Below are positions 27,534 to 36,449 of a stretch of DNA of 55,606 nucleotides, piece by piece. This stretch comes from an uncultured Campylobacter sp. (lineage in GTDB: Bacteria; Campylobacterota; Campylobacteria; Campylobacterales; Campylobacteraceae), in NCBI RefSeq assembly GCF_938002845.1, contig NZ_CALKZP010000012.1:1-55606 (forward strand). Direction: 5' to 3'. Every line of letters starts with the position of its first letter. Positions within the stretch are counted from its first letter, which is position 1. The notes beneath the pieces were generated by a model, which worked only from the letters and a program-made list of their open reading frames with translations, had not been told where the DNA came from and did not search any database. The translations under genes and the position numbers were made by a program.

Positions 27534-27752
27534 CTATTTAAAAATATCGGCAATGATAAAAATCAAAGAAATTACTATTGCCCACTTTGATATAAATCTA
27601 AAAATCGTTGCATAGCCGTTTACCTTTAGCGTAATGTCACGGCTTGGAAGCCCCCTTAAAAAGTCTTCTTCCATTCTCACCATGGTTGCCTTATATATTG
27701 GGTTAACAAAAATAAACATTACAGAAAAAACAATCAGACAAAAAATAGCCAC
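27534..27752 (-). CDS. Small membrane protein, first gene of the AT-rich operon
   Basis: 72 residues from GTG at 27752, chosen because AAAGGA lies 8 nt upstream; a TTG at 27758 is too close to that site. Two membrane segments (FCLIVFSVMFIFVNPIY and AIVISLIFIIADIF) flank a polar middle region MEEDFLRGLPSRDITLKVNGYATIFRF. It is transcribed away from the XRE regulator. No family recognised. Confidence 0.6.
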   Translation of the reverse strand: MAIFCLIVFSVMFIFVNPIYKATMVRMEEDFLRGLPSRDITLKVNGYATIFRFISKWAIVISLIFIIADIFK

Positions 27753-27819
27753 AATCAATCCTTTTACATTTCATTATCTCTATAGGCATAATCGCCATAG
27801 CAAGTTGATAAAGAATTAT
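27753..27819. promoter_or_regulatory. Divergent promoter/operator region
   Basis: 67-bp gap between the membrane-protein operon and the regulator. It holds an imperfect inverted repeat CTATAGGC/GCCATAG (27780-27800), a plausible operator for the XRE protein. Function inferred. Confidence 0.35.
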
Positions 27820-28140
27820 ATGAGAAATAAACTTATAGAAAACTTTTCTATAGGAATGAACGTGTTAAATTTACCTGAGATAACGACGGACGAGGAAAAC
27901 GAACGGTTTTTTGATACCGTGGCTTCAAACGTAAAACGGATGCGACAAGAAAGAAATCTAAGCCAGTTAGAGACGGCTCTAAGTATCGGACAAGCCTCGG
28001 GCGGATTTTACGCGAATATGGAAAATAACGCCCACGGCAAGCACTTTAATCTACTTCATCTTTTTAAGCTTTCAAAACTTTTTAACTGCAATATAAACGA
28101 GTTTTTTAAGGAAATAACAGAGAGCAATGAAGATAGATAA
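27820..28140 (+). CDS. XRE-family transcriptional regulator
   Basis: 106 residues from ATG 27820; a later in-frame ATG at 27856 is possible. The helix-turn-helix spans about residues 37-92: VASNVKRMRQERNLSQLETALSIGQASGGFYANMENNAHGKHFNLLHLFKLSKLFNCNINEFF, the classical Cro/C1 layout. An earlier in-frame start at 27634 would overlap the opposing gene and lacks a ribosome site. It probably controls the divergent membrane operon. AT-rich codon use sets it apart from the chromosome around it. Confidence 0.8.
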   Translation: MRNKLIENFSIGMNVLNLPEITTDEENERFFDTVASNVKRMRQERNLSQLETALSIGQASGGFYANMENNAHGKHFNLLHLFKLSKLFNCNINEFFKEITESNEDR

Positions 28141-28353
28141 GAGTAAATTTGACGTCAAATTTAACCAAAGTATCTGGCAAACTATGACTTAAATTTTTTC
28201 AAAGCGCTTTCGTATTTTAAAATCAGCAAAGGCTTAAAATCAAAGCAGCATAACTCATCAAAAATAACCAAAAAAAGAGCTTCGTTTAAATTTAGCTGAT
28301 TTTTACCCACATTAAACACAATTACAACCCAATCCAAAAAAAGCGGCGTGGAT

Positions 28354-29757
28354 TTACCGTCTCATCTTTCTGCCAATCAGCGCAAAAATCACGATCACGC
28401 CGGCGATCATCAGCCCAGCCTTGACGTAAAACGCCCTCCTCTCGCGCACGGCTTCGGGCGAGCTGGTTTTGAGCCGCACCTTGACGCTCATGCCGCCCGC
28501 TACGATGCTTAGCGTATCGCCCACCATGCCTTTTAGCTTCACGCTTAGCGTGTTTGTACCGCTTTGCGCGACCGTAGGCGTCATAAAGCCCGAGGCCTTG
28601 TAAGAGTAGCGCGTCATGAGGTCGTTGCAGTCTTTGGGGCGGAAAAATATCTCGTAGGTCTTATCCGCATCCACGCCCAGCACGTCGCCGTCGCGCGCGT
28701 CAAAATACGGATTTTGCGGAGTTTTGGTTTTAAAGCTCCATTTTATCTGCTTTACCTGAGCGCCCGCGCTTTGGGTGTTTTGATTTCGCGCACCTACTTG
28801 CTCATAGCTAAAAACCGCCTCATACTGCGCGCCAAAGTCAAAAACCTCGCGCGAAAAAACCGCAAACTGCTTGGACGAAAATTTGGAGTTTATGTCGTTG
28901 GTGCTCGTGATGACGTGCAAATTTTGGATCTTTTGCCCGTCTTTAAATATCTCAAAATCTTTAAATTTTACATCGCCAGCGTTTGCGTTAAACTCGATAC
29001 TAACGGGGTTTGCCGTGATCTTGCACTCGGGAAATGGGTCCGGGATCTCGCCGCTAAAATAGGGCGTCACCGCAGTAGCGTCCGGGAATTTGACGTAGGG
29101 CTTCATTGAGCCTGTGAAATTGTCAAATTTGGCATCTTTGATTTTTAGATTTTTATCAGCGCAGACATTTGTATAAAACCGTCCTGCGCCCGTATCGCTA
29201 GCACCTTTAGCGCAAAAGCCGTTTAACCGCGAGTTACCCATTTCAAAGACGAAGGCGTTAAATTTATCCTTGGACGCGAGTGCGTAGCCTACCTCATCGA
29301 CGCTCAAATTTAAAAACGCAAACCGGTGATAGATCGCCGCAAACAGCCCGTCCACCGCCTCTTTAAAGTCGCTTTTATAGGCGATATTTTCAAGCACTAG
29401 AGTTGATTTATAGCCTACGGCTAGGGCTCTATCGGCCGGAGTCGCGCCACTAAATTTCGCCCGTCCCGCCACTTCGTCGTGCCCCATATATTCGTTTTGG
29501 GCACTGTATTCGGCGTGATTTTTAGCGGCCTGGCTTAAAATTTGATTTGGTTTTAGGGCGGAGAGTCCGGAGCCGCGGCGGTACTCGTTTAGATACGCGA
29601 CCGCGTCCGAATCGGGAACGAAAGAAAACTCGGGCTGCTTGGCGGACTTTAGCGCAGAGTTTTGACCCTGCCCGCCAAAGATATCGCAGCCAGATAAAAA
29701 AAAGGCGCAGGCTAAAAGGCCGAATTTAAGCCCGCGTTTTACAGAGTAAAATTTCAA
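28354..29757 (-). CDS. CAP (SCP/PR1)-domain lipoprotein with C-terminal membrane segment
   Basis: 467 residues. The signal peptide ends in the lipobox LSGC (Cys near residue 24). The CAP domain spans about residues 50-180: AVAYLNEYRRGSGLSALKPN, AKNHAEYSAQNEYMGHDEV, VLENIAYKSD, IYHRFAFLNLSVDEVGYAL. It is followed by an Ig-like or beta-rich region, and the protein ends with a hydrophobic segment AGLMIAGVIVIFALIGRKMRR. A lipid anchor plus a C-terminal membrane helix is unusual. CAP domains occur in secreted proteins of varied function; the role here is unknown. Confidence 0.85.
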   Translation of the reverse strand: MKFYSVKRGLKFGLLACAFFLSGCDIFGGQGQNSALKSAKQPEFSFVPDSDAVAYLNEYRRGSGLSALKPNQILSQAAKNHAEYSAQNEYMGHDEVAGRAKFSGATPADRALAVGYKSTLVLENIAYKSDFKEAVDGLFAAIYHRFAFLNLSVDEVGYALASKDKFNAFVFEMGNSRLNGFCAKGASDTGAGRFYTNVCADKNLKIKDAKFDNFTGSMKPYVKFPDATAVTPYFSGEIPDPFPECKITANPVSIEFNANAGDVKFKDFEIFKDGQKIQNLHVITSTNDINSKFSSKQFAVFSREVFDFGAQYEAVFSYEQVGARNQNTQSAGAQVKQIKWSFKTKTPQNPYFDARDGDVLGVDADKTYEIFFRPKDCNDLMTRYSYKASGFMTPTVAQSGTNTLSVKLKGMVGDTLSIVAGGMSVKVRLKTSSPEAVRERRAFYVKAGLMIAGVIVIFALIGRKMRR

Positions 29758-29774
29758 TCCTGCGCCCTTTAAAT

Positions 29775-31352
29775 TTAAGCCTTAGGACCGGCTTTTGCGT
29801 ATTCTACGCCCTCTTTTACGTCCTCGTAGCGTTTAAAATTTGTCTCAAACATGCTCGCTAGTTTATCGCGAGTCGCGACGTATTCGTCCTTATTTCCCCA
29901 CGTATTTATCGGATTTAGCAGCTTCGTCTCGACGCCTGCGAGCTCTTTTGGGATCGCTAGATTAAATTTCTCAAAATTTTCAAATTCGCACTTTTTGATG
30001 CTGCCGTCCAGGATCGCATTTATGCATGCGCGAGTGGCTTTGATGCTCATTCGTTTGCCCACGCCGTACGCACCGCCGCTCCAGCCGGTGTTTACGAGAT
30101 AGACGCTAACATTGTGCTTGTCGATCTTTTCGCCCAGCAGCTTAGCGTAAACGGTCGGATGTAGCGGCATAAACGGCTCGCCAAAGCACGCACTAAATGT
30201 CGCCACAGGCTCGGTGATACCGCGCTCGGTGCCCGCGACTTTGGCCGTATAGCCGCTTAGGAAATAATACATCGCCTGCTCTTTGGTTAGTTTTGCGACC
30301 GGAGGCAAAACGCCAAATGCGTCGGCTGTTAGGAAGATGATGTTTTTCGGATGGCCGCCTGCAGAGCTTGGTTCGTAGTTATCGATATGGTAGATCGGGT
30401 AGCTAACGCGGGTGTTTTCGGTCTTACTACCGTCCTTGTAGTCCACGACGCCAGCCTCGTTGGCGACCACGTTTTCAAGTAGCGCGTCGCGCTTGATCGC
30501 GGCGTAAATTTCAGGCTCGCTACTCGGGTCTAAATTTATGCATTTCGCGTAGCAGCCGCCCTCGAAGTTAAATATCCCCTCATCGTCCCAGCCGTGCTCG
30601 TCGTCGCCGATCAGCTTGCGGTTTGGATCGGTCGAGAGCGTCGTTTTGCCCGTGCCGCTTAGACCGAAAAATAGCGCCGTGTCGCCATCTTTACCCACGT
30701 TTGCCGAGCAGTGCATACTTAGCTTGCCCTCGAGCGGCAGCCAGTAGTTCATCATCGAGAAAATGCCCTTTTTCATCTCGCCGCCGTACCACGTGCCGCC
30801 GATAACAGCGACATTTTCCTCGACGTTAAAGATAACGAAAACGTCGGAGTTTAGCCCATGCTCTTTGCACTCTTCGTTTTTGCATTTGCACGCGTTGTAA
30901 ACGACGAAATCAGGGCTAAATTTAGCCAGCTCCGCTTCGCTTGGACGGATGAACATATTTTTTACGAAATGCGCCTGCCATGCGACTTCGGTTACGAAGC
31001 GGACGTTTTTGCGGCTGGATTTGCTAGCGCCGCAATAGGCGTCTTGGATAAAGATTTCTTTGCCGCTTAGTTGGGCTTTTGCCTTAGCTAAAAGCTTATC
31101 GAAAAGCTCTTTTGAGATAGGCTGGTTTACCTTGCCCCAAGCGATGTATTTTTGGCTCGGGTCTTGCTTTACGAAGTACTTATCCTTTGGGCTGCGACCC
31201 GTAAAGATGCCGGTATCAACCATAAAGGTGCCGTTGCTTGATACGCGCCCCTCATTCATCGCCTTTTCAAGCTCGAAAAGCTCGTCGTAGCTTAGGTTGT
31301 GGTTGATTTTTTTGATATCCTTAAGACCTAATTTTTCTATTTCGTTTACCAT
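29775..31352 (-). CDS. pckA: Phosphoenolpyruvate carboxykinase (ATP)
   Basis: 525 residues, the standard ATP-type length. The kinase P-loop GLSGTGKTTLSTDPNR, the metal/PEP region IGDDEHGWDDEGIFNFEGGCYAK, the string GTWYGGEMKKGIFSMMNYWLP and the C-terminal VNTGWSGGAYGVGKRM are all present. It interconverts oxaloacetate + ATP with PEP + CO2 + ADP in the cytoplasm. It is 18 bp downstream of the biotin-dependent pycB/oadA gene, so the two form a C3/C4 acid operon, suited to making PEP from amino or organic acids in an asaccharolytic cell. Confidence 0.96.
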   Translation of the reverse strand: MVNEIEKLGLKDIKKINHNLSYDELFELEKAMNEGRVSSNGTFMVDTGIFTGRSPKDKYFVKQDPSQKYIAWGKVNQPISKELFDKLLAKAKAQLSGKEIFIQDAYCGASKSSRKNVRFVTEVAWQAHFVKNMFIRPSEAELAKFSPDFVVYNACKCKNEECKEHGLNSDVFVIFNVEENVAVIGGTWYGGEMKKGIFSMMNYWLPLEGKLSMHCSANVGKDGDTALFFGLSGTGKTTLSTDPNRKLIGDDEHGWDDEGIFNFEGGCYAKCINLDPSSEPEIYAAIKRDALLENVVANEAGVVDYKDGSKTENTRVSYPIYHIDNYEPSSAGGHPKNIIFLTADAFGVLPPVAKLTKEQAMYYFLSGYTAKVAGTERGITEPVATFSACFGEPFMPLHPTVYAKLLGEKIDKHNVSVYLVNTGWSGGAYGVGKRMSIKATRACINAILDGSIKKCEFENFEKFNLAIPKELAGVETKLLNPINTWGNKDEYVATRDKLASMFETNFKRYEDVKEGVEYAKAGPKA

Positions 31353-31370
31353 TTTTCTTCCTTTTTTGGA

Positions 31371-33191
31371 TTAAATTTTCGCTAAAATTTGACCGTTTGC
31401 TACGGTTTGTCCTTGCTGCACCTCGATAGACGTTACCAGCCCGTCTTTTGGGGCGTTTACGTCTATTTCCATCTTCATGGCCTCCAGGACAAACATCCTT
31501 TGCCCCTTTTTCACGCTATCGCCCACTGCGACTAGGATTTTAAACACGTTTCCCGGAAGCGTGCTTTTCACCGGCTCGCCGCTGCCGCCGGTCGTTTTGG
31601 CCGGAGAGAGCTCCGGAGGCGGCATGTGCGCTACGCTTGCGGGTTTTACGCTTTTTATCTCGGCTTTGCCCTCAGCGTCCGCGACCTCGACGTCAAATTT
31701 CTTGCCGTTTACGGTGATGCTATATTTTTCGTTTATCGGAGTTTTTGCTCGAGGGGTCGGTGCACTCGTTTCGACCACGTTTGCGGATTTTTTTCGGATA
31801 TTTACTTTGCCTTCGCCTTTTAAAAACGCGATACCTTTTTCCTTGCACGCCGCAGCGATAAAGATATTTTCCTCGCTAGGCTCGATACCCTCTTTTTTAA
31901 GCAGCTCGCGCGTAAATTTAAGCGACTTACTCTCATCTTTGTCGGCAATATCCATGGCGTGTTCTTTAGTCGGTTTTAAGCTTAACTGCTCGCTAGCTAG
32001 CTTAACCACGCTCTTATCTGGCTCTACGGGCGTCTTGCCAAAGTAGCCTAGCACCATTTTACCGTAGCCTTCGGCGATCTTTTTCCACGGGCCAAACATC
32101 ACGTTGTTAAACGCCTGCTGGAAATAAAACTGACTCACCGGCGTCACGCTCGTGCCGTAGCCGCCCTTTTGCACGACTTCGCGCATAGCAAGGATGACTT
32201 CTGGAAATTTATCCAGGATATTATTATCGCGCATCATTTGGGTATTTGCCGTTAGCGCGCCGCCTGGCATCGGGCTAAACGGTATGAGCGGGCTAACCTG
32301 CACGGCCTCAGGCGGCAGGAAATAGTCTTTCAAGCACTCATTTAGCACGCTTTCGTATTTTAGAATTTTCTCCACGTCAAGTCCGCCCAGATCGTAGTTT
32401 TTGCCCTTAACGGCATGCAACATCGTTAGGATATCTGGCTGACTGGTGCCGCCGCTAACGGGACTTGCGGCTAGATCTATGCCGTCTGCGCCAGCCTCTA
32501 GAGCGGCCATATAGCACGCGACGCTAACGCCTGCGGTTTCGTGAGTGTGGAGTCTGATGTGAGTGTTTTGCGGGAGGAGTTTGCGAGCCATTTTGATGGT
32601 CTCATATACTTTTTGCGGACTAGAGGTACCGCTGGCGTCTTTAAAGCAGACGCTGTGATACGGTATGCCCGCGTCTAAAATTTCGCGTAAGATCCGCTCG
32701 TAAAATGCCACGTCGTGCGCGCCCGAACAGCCTGCTGGCAGGTCCATCATCGTGACGACCACTTCGTGCTTTAGTCCGTGATGAGCGATACGCTCGCCCG
32801 AAAATTTTAAATTTTCCACGTCGTTTAGCGCGTCGAAGTTTCGTATCGTGGTCGTGCCGTGCTTTTTAAAGAGCTTTGCATGCAGATCGACTAGCTCGCG
32901 GCTGCCCGTATCTAGCGTCACGGTATTTACGCCGCGGCTTAGAGTTTGCAGGTTTGCCTCAGGTCCGACCGTTTCGCGAAATTTATCCATCATCGCAAAC
33001 GCGTCTTCGTTTAGATAAAAATAAAGGCTCTGAAATCGCGCCCCGCCGCCAAACTCAAAGTGCGTTATACCAGCCTCTTTAGCCGCGCTAACCGCGGGCA
33101 AAAAGTCCGCCATCGCCACGCGCGCACCGAAAACCGACTGAAAGCCGTCTCTAAAGGTAGTGTCCATAACGTCTATAAATTTTTTCGCCAT
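31371..33191 (-). CDS. pycB: Pyruvate carboxylase subunit B / oxaloacetate decarboxylase alpha subunit
   Basis: 606 residues. An N-terminal carboxyltransferase domain of HMG-lyase-like fold (DTTFRDGFQSVFGARV, LHTHETAGVSVACYMAALEAGADGIDLAASPVSGGTSQPD) extends to about residue 270, then the conserved carboxylase domain and a Pro/Ala linker, then a biotinyl domain with the biotin Lys near residue 573 in FVLEAMKMEIDVNAP. In epsilonproteobacteria this is commonly pyruvate carboxylase subunit B paired with a remote biotin carboxylase; an oxaloacetate decarboxylase role cannot be excluded. No pycA or membrane oad genes are in the window. It precedes pckA in the operon. Confidence 0.9.
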   Translation of the reverse strand: MAKKFIDVMDTTFRDGFQSVFGARVAMADFLPAVSAAKEAGITHFEFGGGARFQSLYFYLNEDAFAMMDKFRETVGPEANLQTLSRGVNTVTLDTGSRELVDLHAKLFKKHGTTTIRNFDALNDVENLKFSGERIAHHGLKHEVVVTMMDLPAGCSGAHDVAFYERILREILDAGIPYHSVCFKDASGTSSPQKVYETIKMARKLLPQNTHIRLHTHETAGVSVACYMAALEAGADGIDLAASPVSGGTSQPDILTMLHAVKGKNYDLGGLDVEKILKYESVLNECLKDYFLPPEAVQVSPLIPFSPMPGGALTANTQMMRDNNILDKFPEVILAMREVVQKGGYGTSVTPVSQFYFQQAFNNVMFGPWKKIAEGYGKMVLGYFGKTPVEPDKSVVKLASEQLSLKPTKEHAMDIADKDESKSLKFTRELLKKEGIEPSEENIFIAAACKEKGIAFLKGEGKVNIRKKSANVVETSAPTPRAKTPINEKYSITVNGKKFDVEVADAEGKAEIKSVKPASVAHMPPPELSPAKTTGGSGEPVKSTLPGNVFKILVAVGDSVKKGQRMFVLEAMKMEIDVNAPKDGLVTSIEVQQGQTVANGQILAKI

Positions 33192-33299
33192 TTTGCCGCC
33201 TTGTCAAATTTCAAAATCGTGCTAATTTTACCTTGTTTTAGATTAAGTGGATATAATAAATCAAAGCATTATCGCAAAAATGTTTAGCAAGGGGAGCAA

Positions 33300-34307
33300 A
33301 TGCAAGAGCGCACGCTAGAAGAGCTTTATAAAAAGCTAAAAGAATTTGGTAGATTAGCCGATAAAGAAGAGTTTTTGTTTTACGAGATAAGAGACGCCGT
33401 AGAGGCGCAGGATTTGGCGTTTGCCGCGCAAATTTGCGACTTTGTGCTAAACGAGGAATTTGAAAAATTCGGCGCATTTTTAAGAACCAGAGCGCTAATG
33501 TGGCTCACGGGCTACATCGCGCAAAATTTAAAAGAAAACGAGAGCAAATACCCGAATTTTAACGACTTTGTAGACTGCCTGTGGAAATTTAAATGGATCG
33601 TCTCGGGCGTCGCCAAAAGCTCCATGATAGAAAAAGAGCTCATAGACAAGGTAAACGGAGCGATGCTGTTTTACTACGAGCGCTTGGAGCTCTCGCTGGC
33701 AGCCTACTACAAGGCCTTGATGAATCAAAACATAGACATGGGCGACGCTAGGGAGGCGAAGGCAAACTATGAGCTGTGGAAAAAGCTCGCCAAGGACGAT
33801 ATGGGTGATTGCGAGGCGTGCGAAGCAAGCGATGAGATCGCGTATTTAAATTTTGCAGGCGAGCACGAAGCGGCGCTAAGCCTAGCCGCGCCGATACTCT
33901 CTGGCGAGCTAACCTGCGGCGAAGTGCCTCACACTACCTACCCGCCGATACTTTTTAGCATGATTAAAACAGGCAAGATCGAAGAGGCAAAAGCCCTTTT
34001 GCCAAAGGCCGCGGCGACGATCGAGTCAAATCCTCGCGTCATAAACGAGATCGCGCCGCTAATCGAGATCGCCGTTAGACTGGGCGAGCGCGAGACGGCG
34101 CTAAATTTGGCGCGCAAGCACTCCGCGGCGATCCTTGATGGCAACGACGATCTAAACGACCTGCGATTTTTCATCGCGGTTAGCGCGTTTAGCGACGAGA
34201 ACGACTACAAAACGGCTTTGGAGCTGGCGGGTAAATTTGACGCTAGAAACGGCAACACATACTACTCGGACTACCTGAACGAATTTTATGCTGAATTTGG
34301 TTTTTAA
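33300..34307 (+). CDS. Helical-repeat protein of unknown function
   Basis: 335 residues, largely alpha-helical, with TPR-like A/B helix pairs (for example SDEIAYLNFAGEHEAALSLAAPIL, KTGKIEEAKALLPKAAATIESNP and VRLGERETALNLARKHS). No signal peptide and no membrane segment; likely a cytoplasmic scaffold. AAGGGGAG lies just before the ATG. It is divergent from pycB-pckA. I do not recognise a specific family. Confidence 0.75.
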   Translation: MQERTLEELYKKLKEFGRLADKEEFLFYEIRDAVEAQDLAFAAQICDFVLNEEFEKFGAFLRTRALMWLTGYIAQNLKENESKYPNFNDFVDCLWKFKWIVSGVAKSSMIEKELIDKVNGAMLFYYERLELSLAAYYKALMNQNIDMGDAREAKANYELWKKLAKDDMGDCEACEASDEIAYLNFAGEHEAALSLAAPILSGELTCGEVPHTTYPPILFSMIKTGKIEEAKALLPKAAATIESNPRVINEIAPLIEIAVRLGERETALNLARKHSAAILDGNDDLNDLRFFIAVSAFSDENDYKTALELAGKFDARNGNTYYSDYLNEFYAEFGF

Positions 34308-34449
34308 CTTTTGCGGGTTAAATTTTACGTATAAATTCGGCAAATTCGACCGAGATAAATTTAGCAAATTTTACTCGCCGAGACCAGCATCTCGACGATA
34401 GTAAATTTGGCTTGGTTAATTTTAGGTTTTTTGCTTCATGTAAAAAGAT

Positions 34450-34464
34450 GGGGGGGGGGGGGGG
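34450..34464 (+). repeat. Homopolymer tract of 15 G
   Basis: Uninterrupted G15, directly followed by ATG at 34465. Poly-G tracts of 8 or more are the classical slippage sites of phase-variable loci in Campylobacter. No clear gene is attached to this one. Confidence 0.9.
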
Positions 34465-34590
34465 ATGGCGCTCTGTTGGCAACTCCCAAAGGGAGTGCAA
34501 GCGCAAAGTGAGGTAAAACCGAAGCAAAAGAGCTCCTTAGCAATTTATCTGTTTTCTTTTCTTTGGGAGAGGAAGGGGCTCTACTTACGG

Positions 34591-34668
34591 TCTGCTTGTA
34601 GCTACGAGCGAAGCAAAGTAGAGCGTCGCCTTCCTTTGCTTCGGCTTTGCCTCGCAACTGCAAAGCAG
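34591..34668. repeat. Dispersed repeat, two facing copies
   Basis: 34591-34620 (plus) and 34633-34668 (reverse complement) share CTGCTT-...-CGAAGCAAAG with 17951-17980. GGGAGAGG (34565-34572) and CCTCTCCC (34671-34678) extend the symmetry outward, giving an imperfect stem of over 100 bp. Confidence 0.5.
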
Positions 34669-34967
34669 ACCCTCTCCCATACCCTCTCTAACCCCACTGC
34701 ACGTTAAAAGTTGCTGCACTACGTGCAGGTTTATCCGGCGCTATCGCGCCGCAAATTTAAATTTACATTTTCGCGGTGCGGGTCTCGGCGAGTCAAATTT
34801 GACTTCAAATTTGATCACAAAAGAGATAAGGCGAAGTATCGCGAGATGATTTTTCGAGTTTTGAAGCAAAATTGAGCGTGCGCTAAGCATATAGCCTGCG
34901 GAGCGAAAATTTTGCAAAATCTCGGAAAAGCGCTCGCAAGACAAGCCGCAACAAGAAATTTACAATC

Positions 34968-36398
34968 TTATTCGCTCGGCTTAGTTAACTCATATGAGAA
35001 ATTTACTTCCTTGCTCTCGTTCGGCTTAAGCGCAAATTTCCACGTTACCTTGCCGTCTTTGCCTATCTCGTTTTCTTTTGGGTCGTTTTTCACGCTCACG
35101 CTTACGCTCTCGTGCGTGCTAACTGGCGCTTGCTCCTCCAAAACCACGTCCCACGCGAGTTTTGAGCCGTTTTTGATGCTGTATTTATATCCGCGCGAGA
35201 TCTTGTTCTTCGAGCCGAAAAACGACTCTTTCGTATATTCGCCGTTAGCTTCTTTTTTCACGCTAACAAGCTCGTTTTTGCCGAAAAACTCCTTCGCCTC
35301 CTCGCCCGCGGCGTAGCCTACGTATCTTTTGCCGATATTTATACCGTCAATCTTAAACTCGCTTTGCGCGCTCTCGATGCTTCGCTCCGGCTTAAACGCA
35401 GCTCTAACAAAAGCGCCCGCGCTGCCGTAGCCGTCGATCACGAGGTCAAATTTAGCATCTAGGCTCTGCTTGTCGTAGGCAAAATCAGCCGTTTCATCCG
35501 CTTTTAGACTCACGCCCTCGATTCGCCACGCGTTTGCGAGCGCGTTTTGATCATTGCTGGCTTGCACGTCTTTGACGCTATTTTTCTTTGCGGGCGCCCT
35601 AGCCACGGCCATATCGGCGCTCGCCTCCATCATCGGCGCAGCTGCTAGCGGCATCATATTTCGTGGCTTTGGCTTGCCCTCATAGCGCGGATAAAACGGC
35701 GCTGGCGTTAAATTTGACGAGTAGTAAAACGGATAAAGCGCGATGGTTAGGGAGTTTAGATCGATACCCAGAGGATTTGTCACGGTTAAATTTTGCGAGA
35801 TTTCGACCTTGCCTTTGGCGACGTCGGCCTGGATTTTGTTTTTCAAATTTACGCTAACGCTCACGGGATAGGATATCTTGACCTGTTTTGGGTCGCATTC
35901 GAATTTCAAATCAAGCTTTTGAAAATTTTTAACCTCAGCCTTGTTCATTTCCTTTTTCAGCTCGTCGATTTGCTTTTTGGTTTGCGAAATTTGAGCTAGA
36001 TTTTTTAGCACGGCTTCGTAAAATTTATCGCCGTCAGCCTCCAAATTTGCGACGCTTTGCTCTTTAAAAGCGGGAAAATTATTTAAAAAAGCGTTTTTGG
36101 AGTTTAGCGCGTTTAGTTTATCGTTTAGCTCCCCAAGCTCTTTTTCGTTTTGCTTAAATTTAGCATAGGCCTCGTTTTCTGCGGGCTTTGCTTCGTTTAA
36201 ATTTAGACTCACTAGCTCGCACGACGCAGCCACATCGATGTCCTCAAGCTCGATGAAATCGGGCAAATTTAAGCTAAATTCGCTTTTTTGGTCGGTGAAA
36301 TTTTGATGGATAAATGAGGCGTTTTTGTAAATTTCTATCAGGTTGCTTTCGGCGCTCGCTATCAGCGCAAACGCCGAAACTAAGGCTATTTCTCTCAT
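34968..36398 (-). CDS. Exported DUF4139-like protein
   Basis: 476 residues. The signal peptide ends near residue 16 (MREIALVSAFALIASAES). A coiled-coil region at about 75-150 (KFKQNEKELGELNDKLNALNSKNAF and QISQTKKQIDELKKEMNKAE) precedes a beta-rich C-terminal half with YSSNLTPAPFYPRYEG, FKIDGINIGKRYVGYAAGEEA and SRGYKYSIKNGSKLAWDVVLEEQAPVS, which resembles the DUF4139 (mucoidy-inhibitor-like) family. A Met/Ala-rich low-complexity segment lies near residue 250. Periplasmic location is likely; function unknown. Confidence 0.75.
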   Translation of the reverse strand: MREIALVSAFALIASAESNLIEIYKNASFIHQNFTDQKSEFSLNLPDFIELEDIDVAASCELVSLNLNEAKPAENEAYAKFKQNEKELGELNDKLNALNSKNAFLNNFPAFKEQSVANLEADGDKFYEAVLKNLAQISQTKKQIDELKKEMNKAEVKNFQKLDLKFECDPKQVKISYPVSVSVNLKNKIQADVAKGKVEISQNLTVTNPLGIDLNSLTIALYPFYYSSNLTPAPFYPRYEGKPKPRNMMPLAAAPMMEASADMAVARAPAKKNSVKDVQASNDQNALANAWRIEGVSLKADETADFAYDKQSLDAKFDLVIDGYGSAGAFVRAAFKPERSIESAQSEFKIDGINIGKRYVGYAAGEEAKEFFGKNELVSVKKEANGEYTKESFFGSKNKISRGYKYSIKNGSKLAWDVVLEEQAPVSTHESVSVSVKNDPKENEIGKDGKVTWKFALKPNESKEVNFSYELTKPSE

Positions 36399-36449
36399 TT
36401 TCTCTCCTTTGGATGATTTTAAGAGATTATAGCCTTACAAAGATAAATT

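Larger units (their letters stand above)
34308..34967. other. Non-coding region with G15 tract and inverted repeats
   Basis: 660 bp with no convincing gene. It holds a run of 15 G (34450-34464) and two facing copies of a dispersed repeat (34591-34620 and 34633-34668). Open frames on both strands here translate to repeat-derived sequence unlike a real protein. Confidence 0.55.

Noticed and set aside
34436..34707. Open frames through the G15 tract on both strands (75-80 residues)
   Set aside because: Translations consist of dispersed-repeat and homopolymer sequence with no ribosome site or family pattern.
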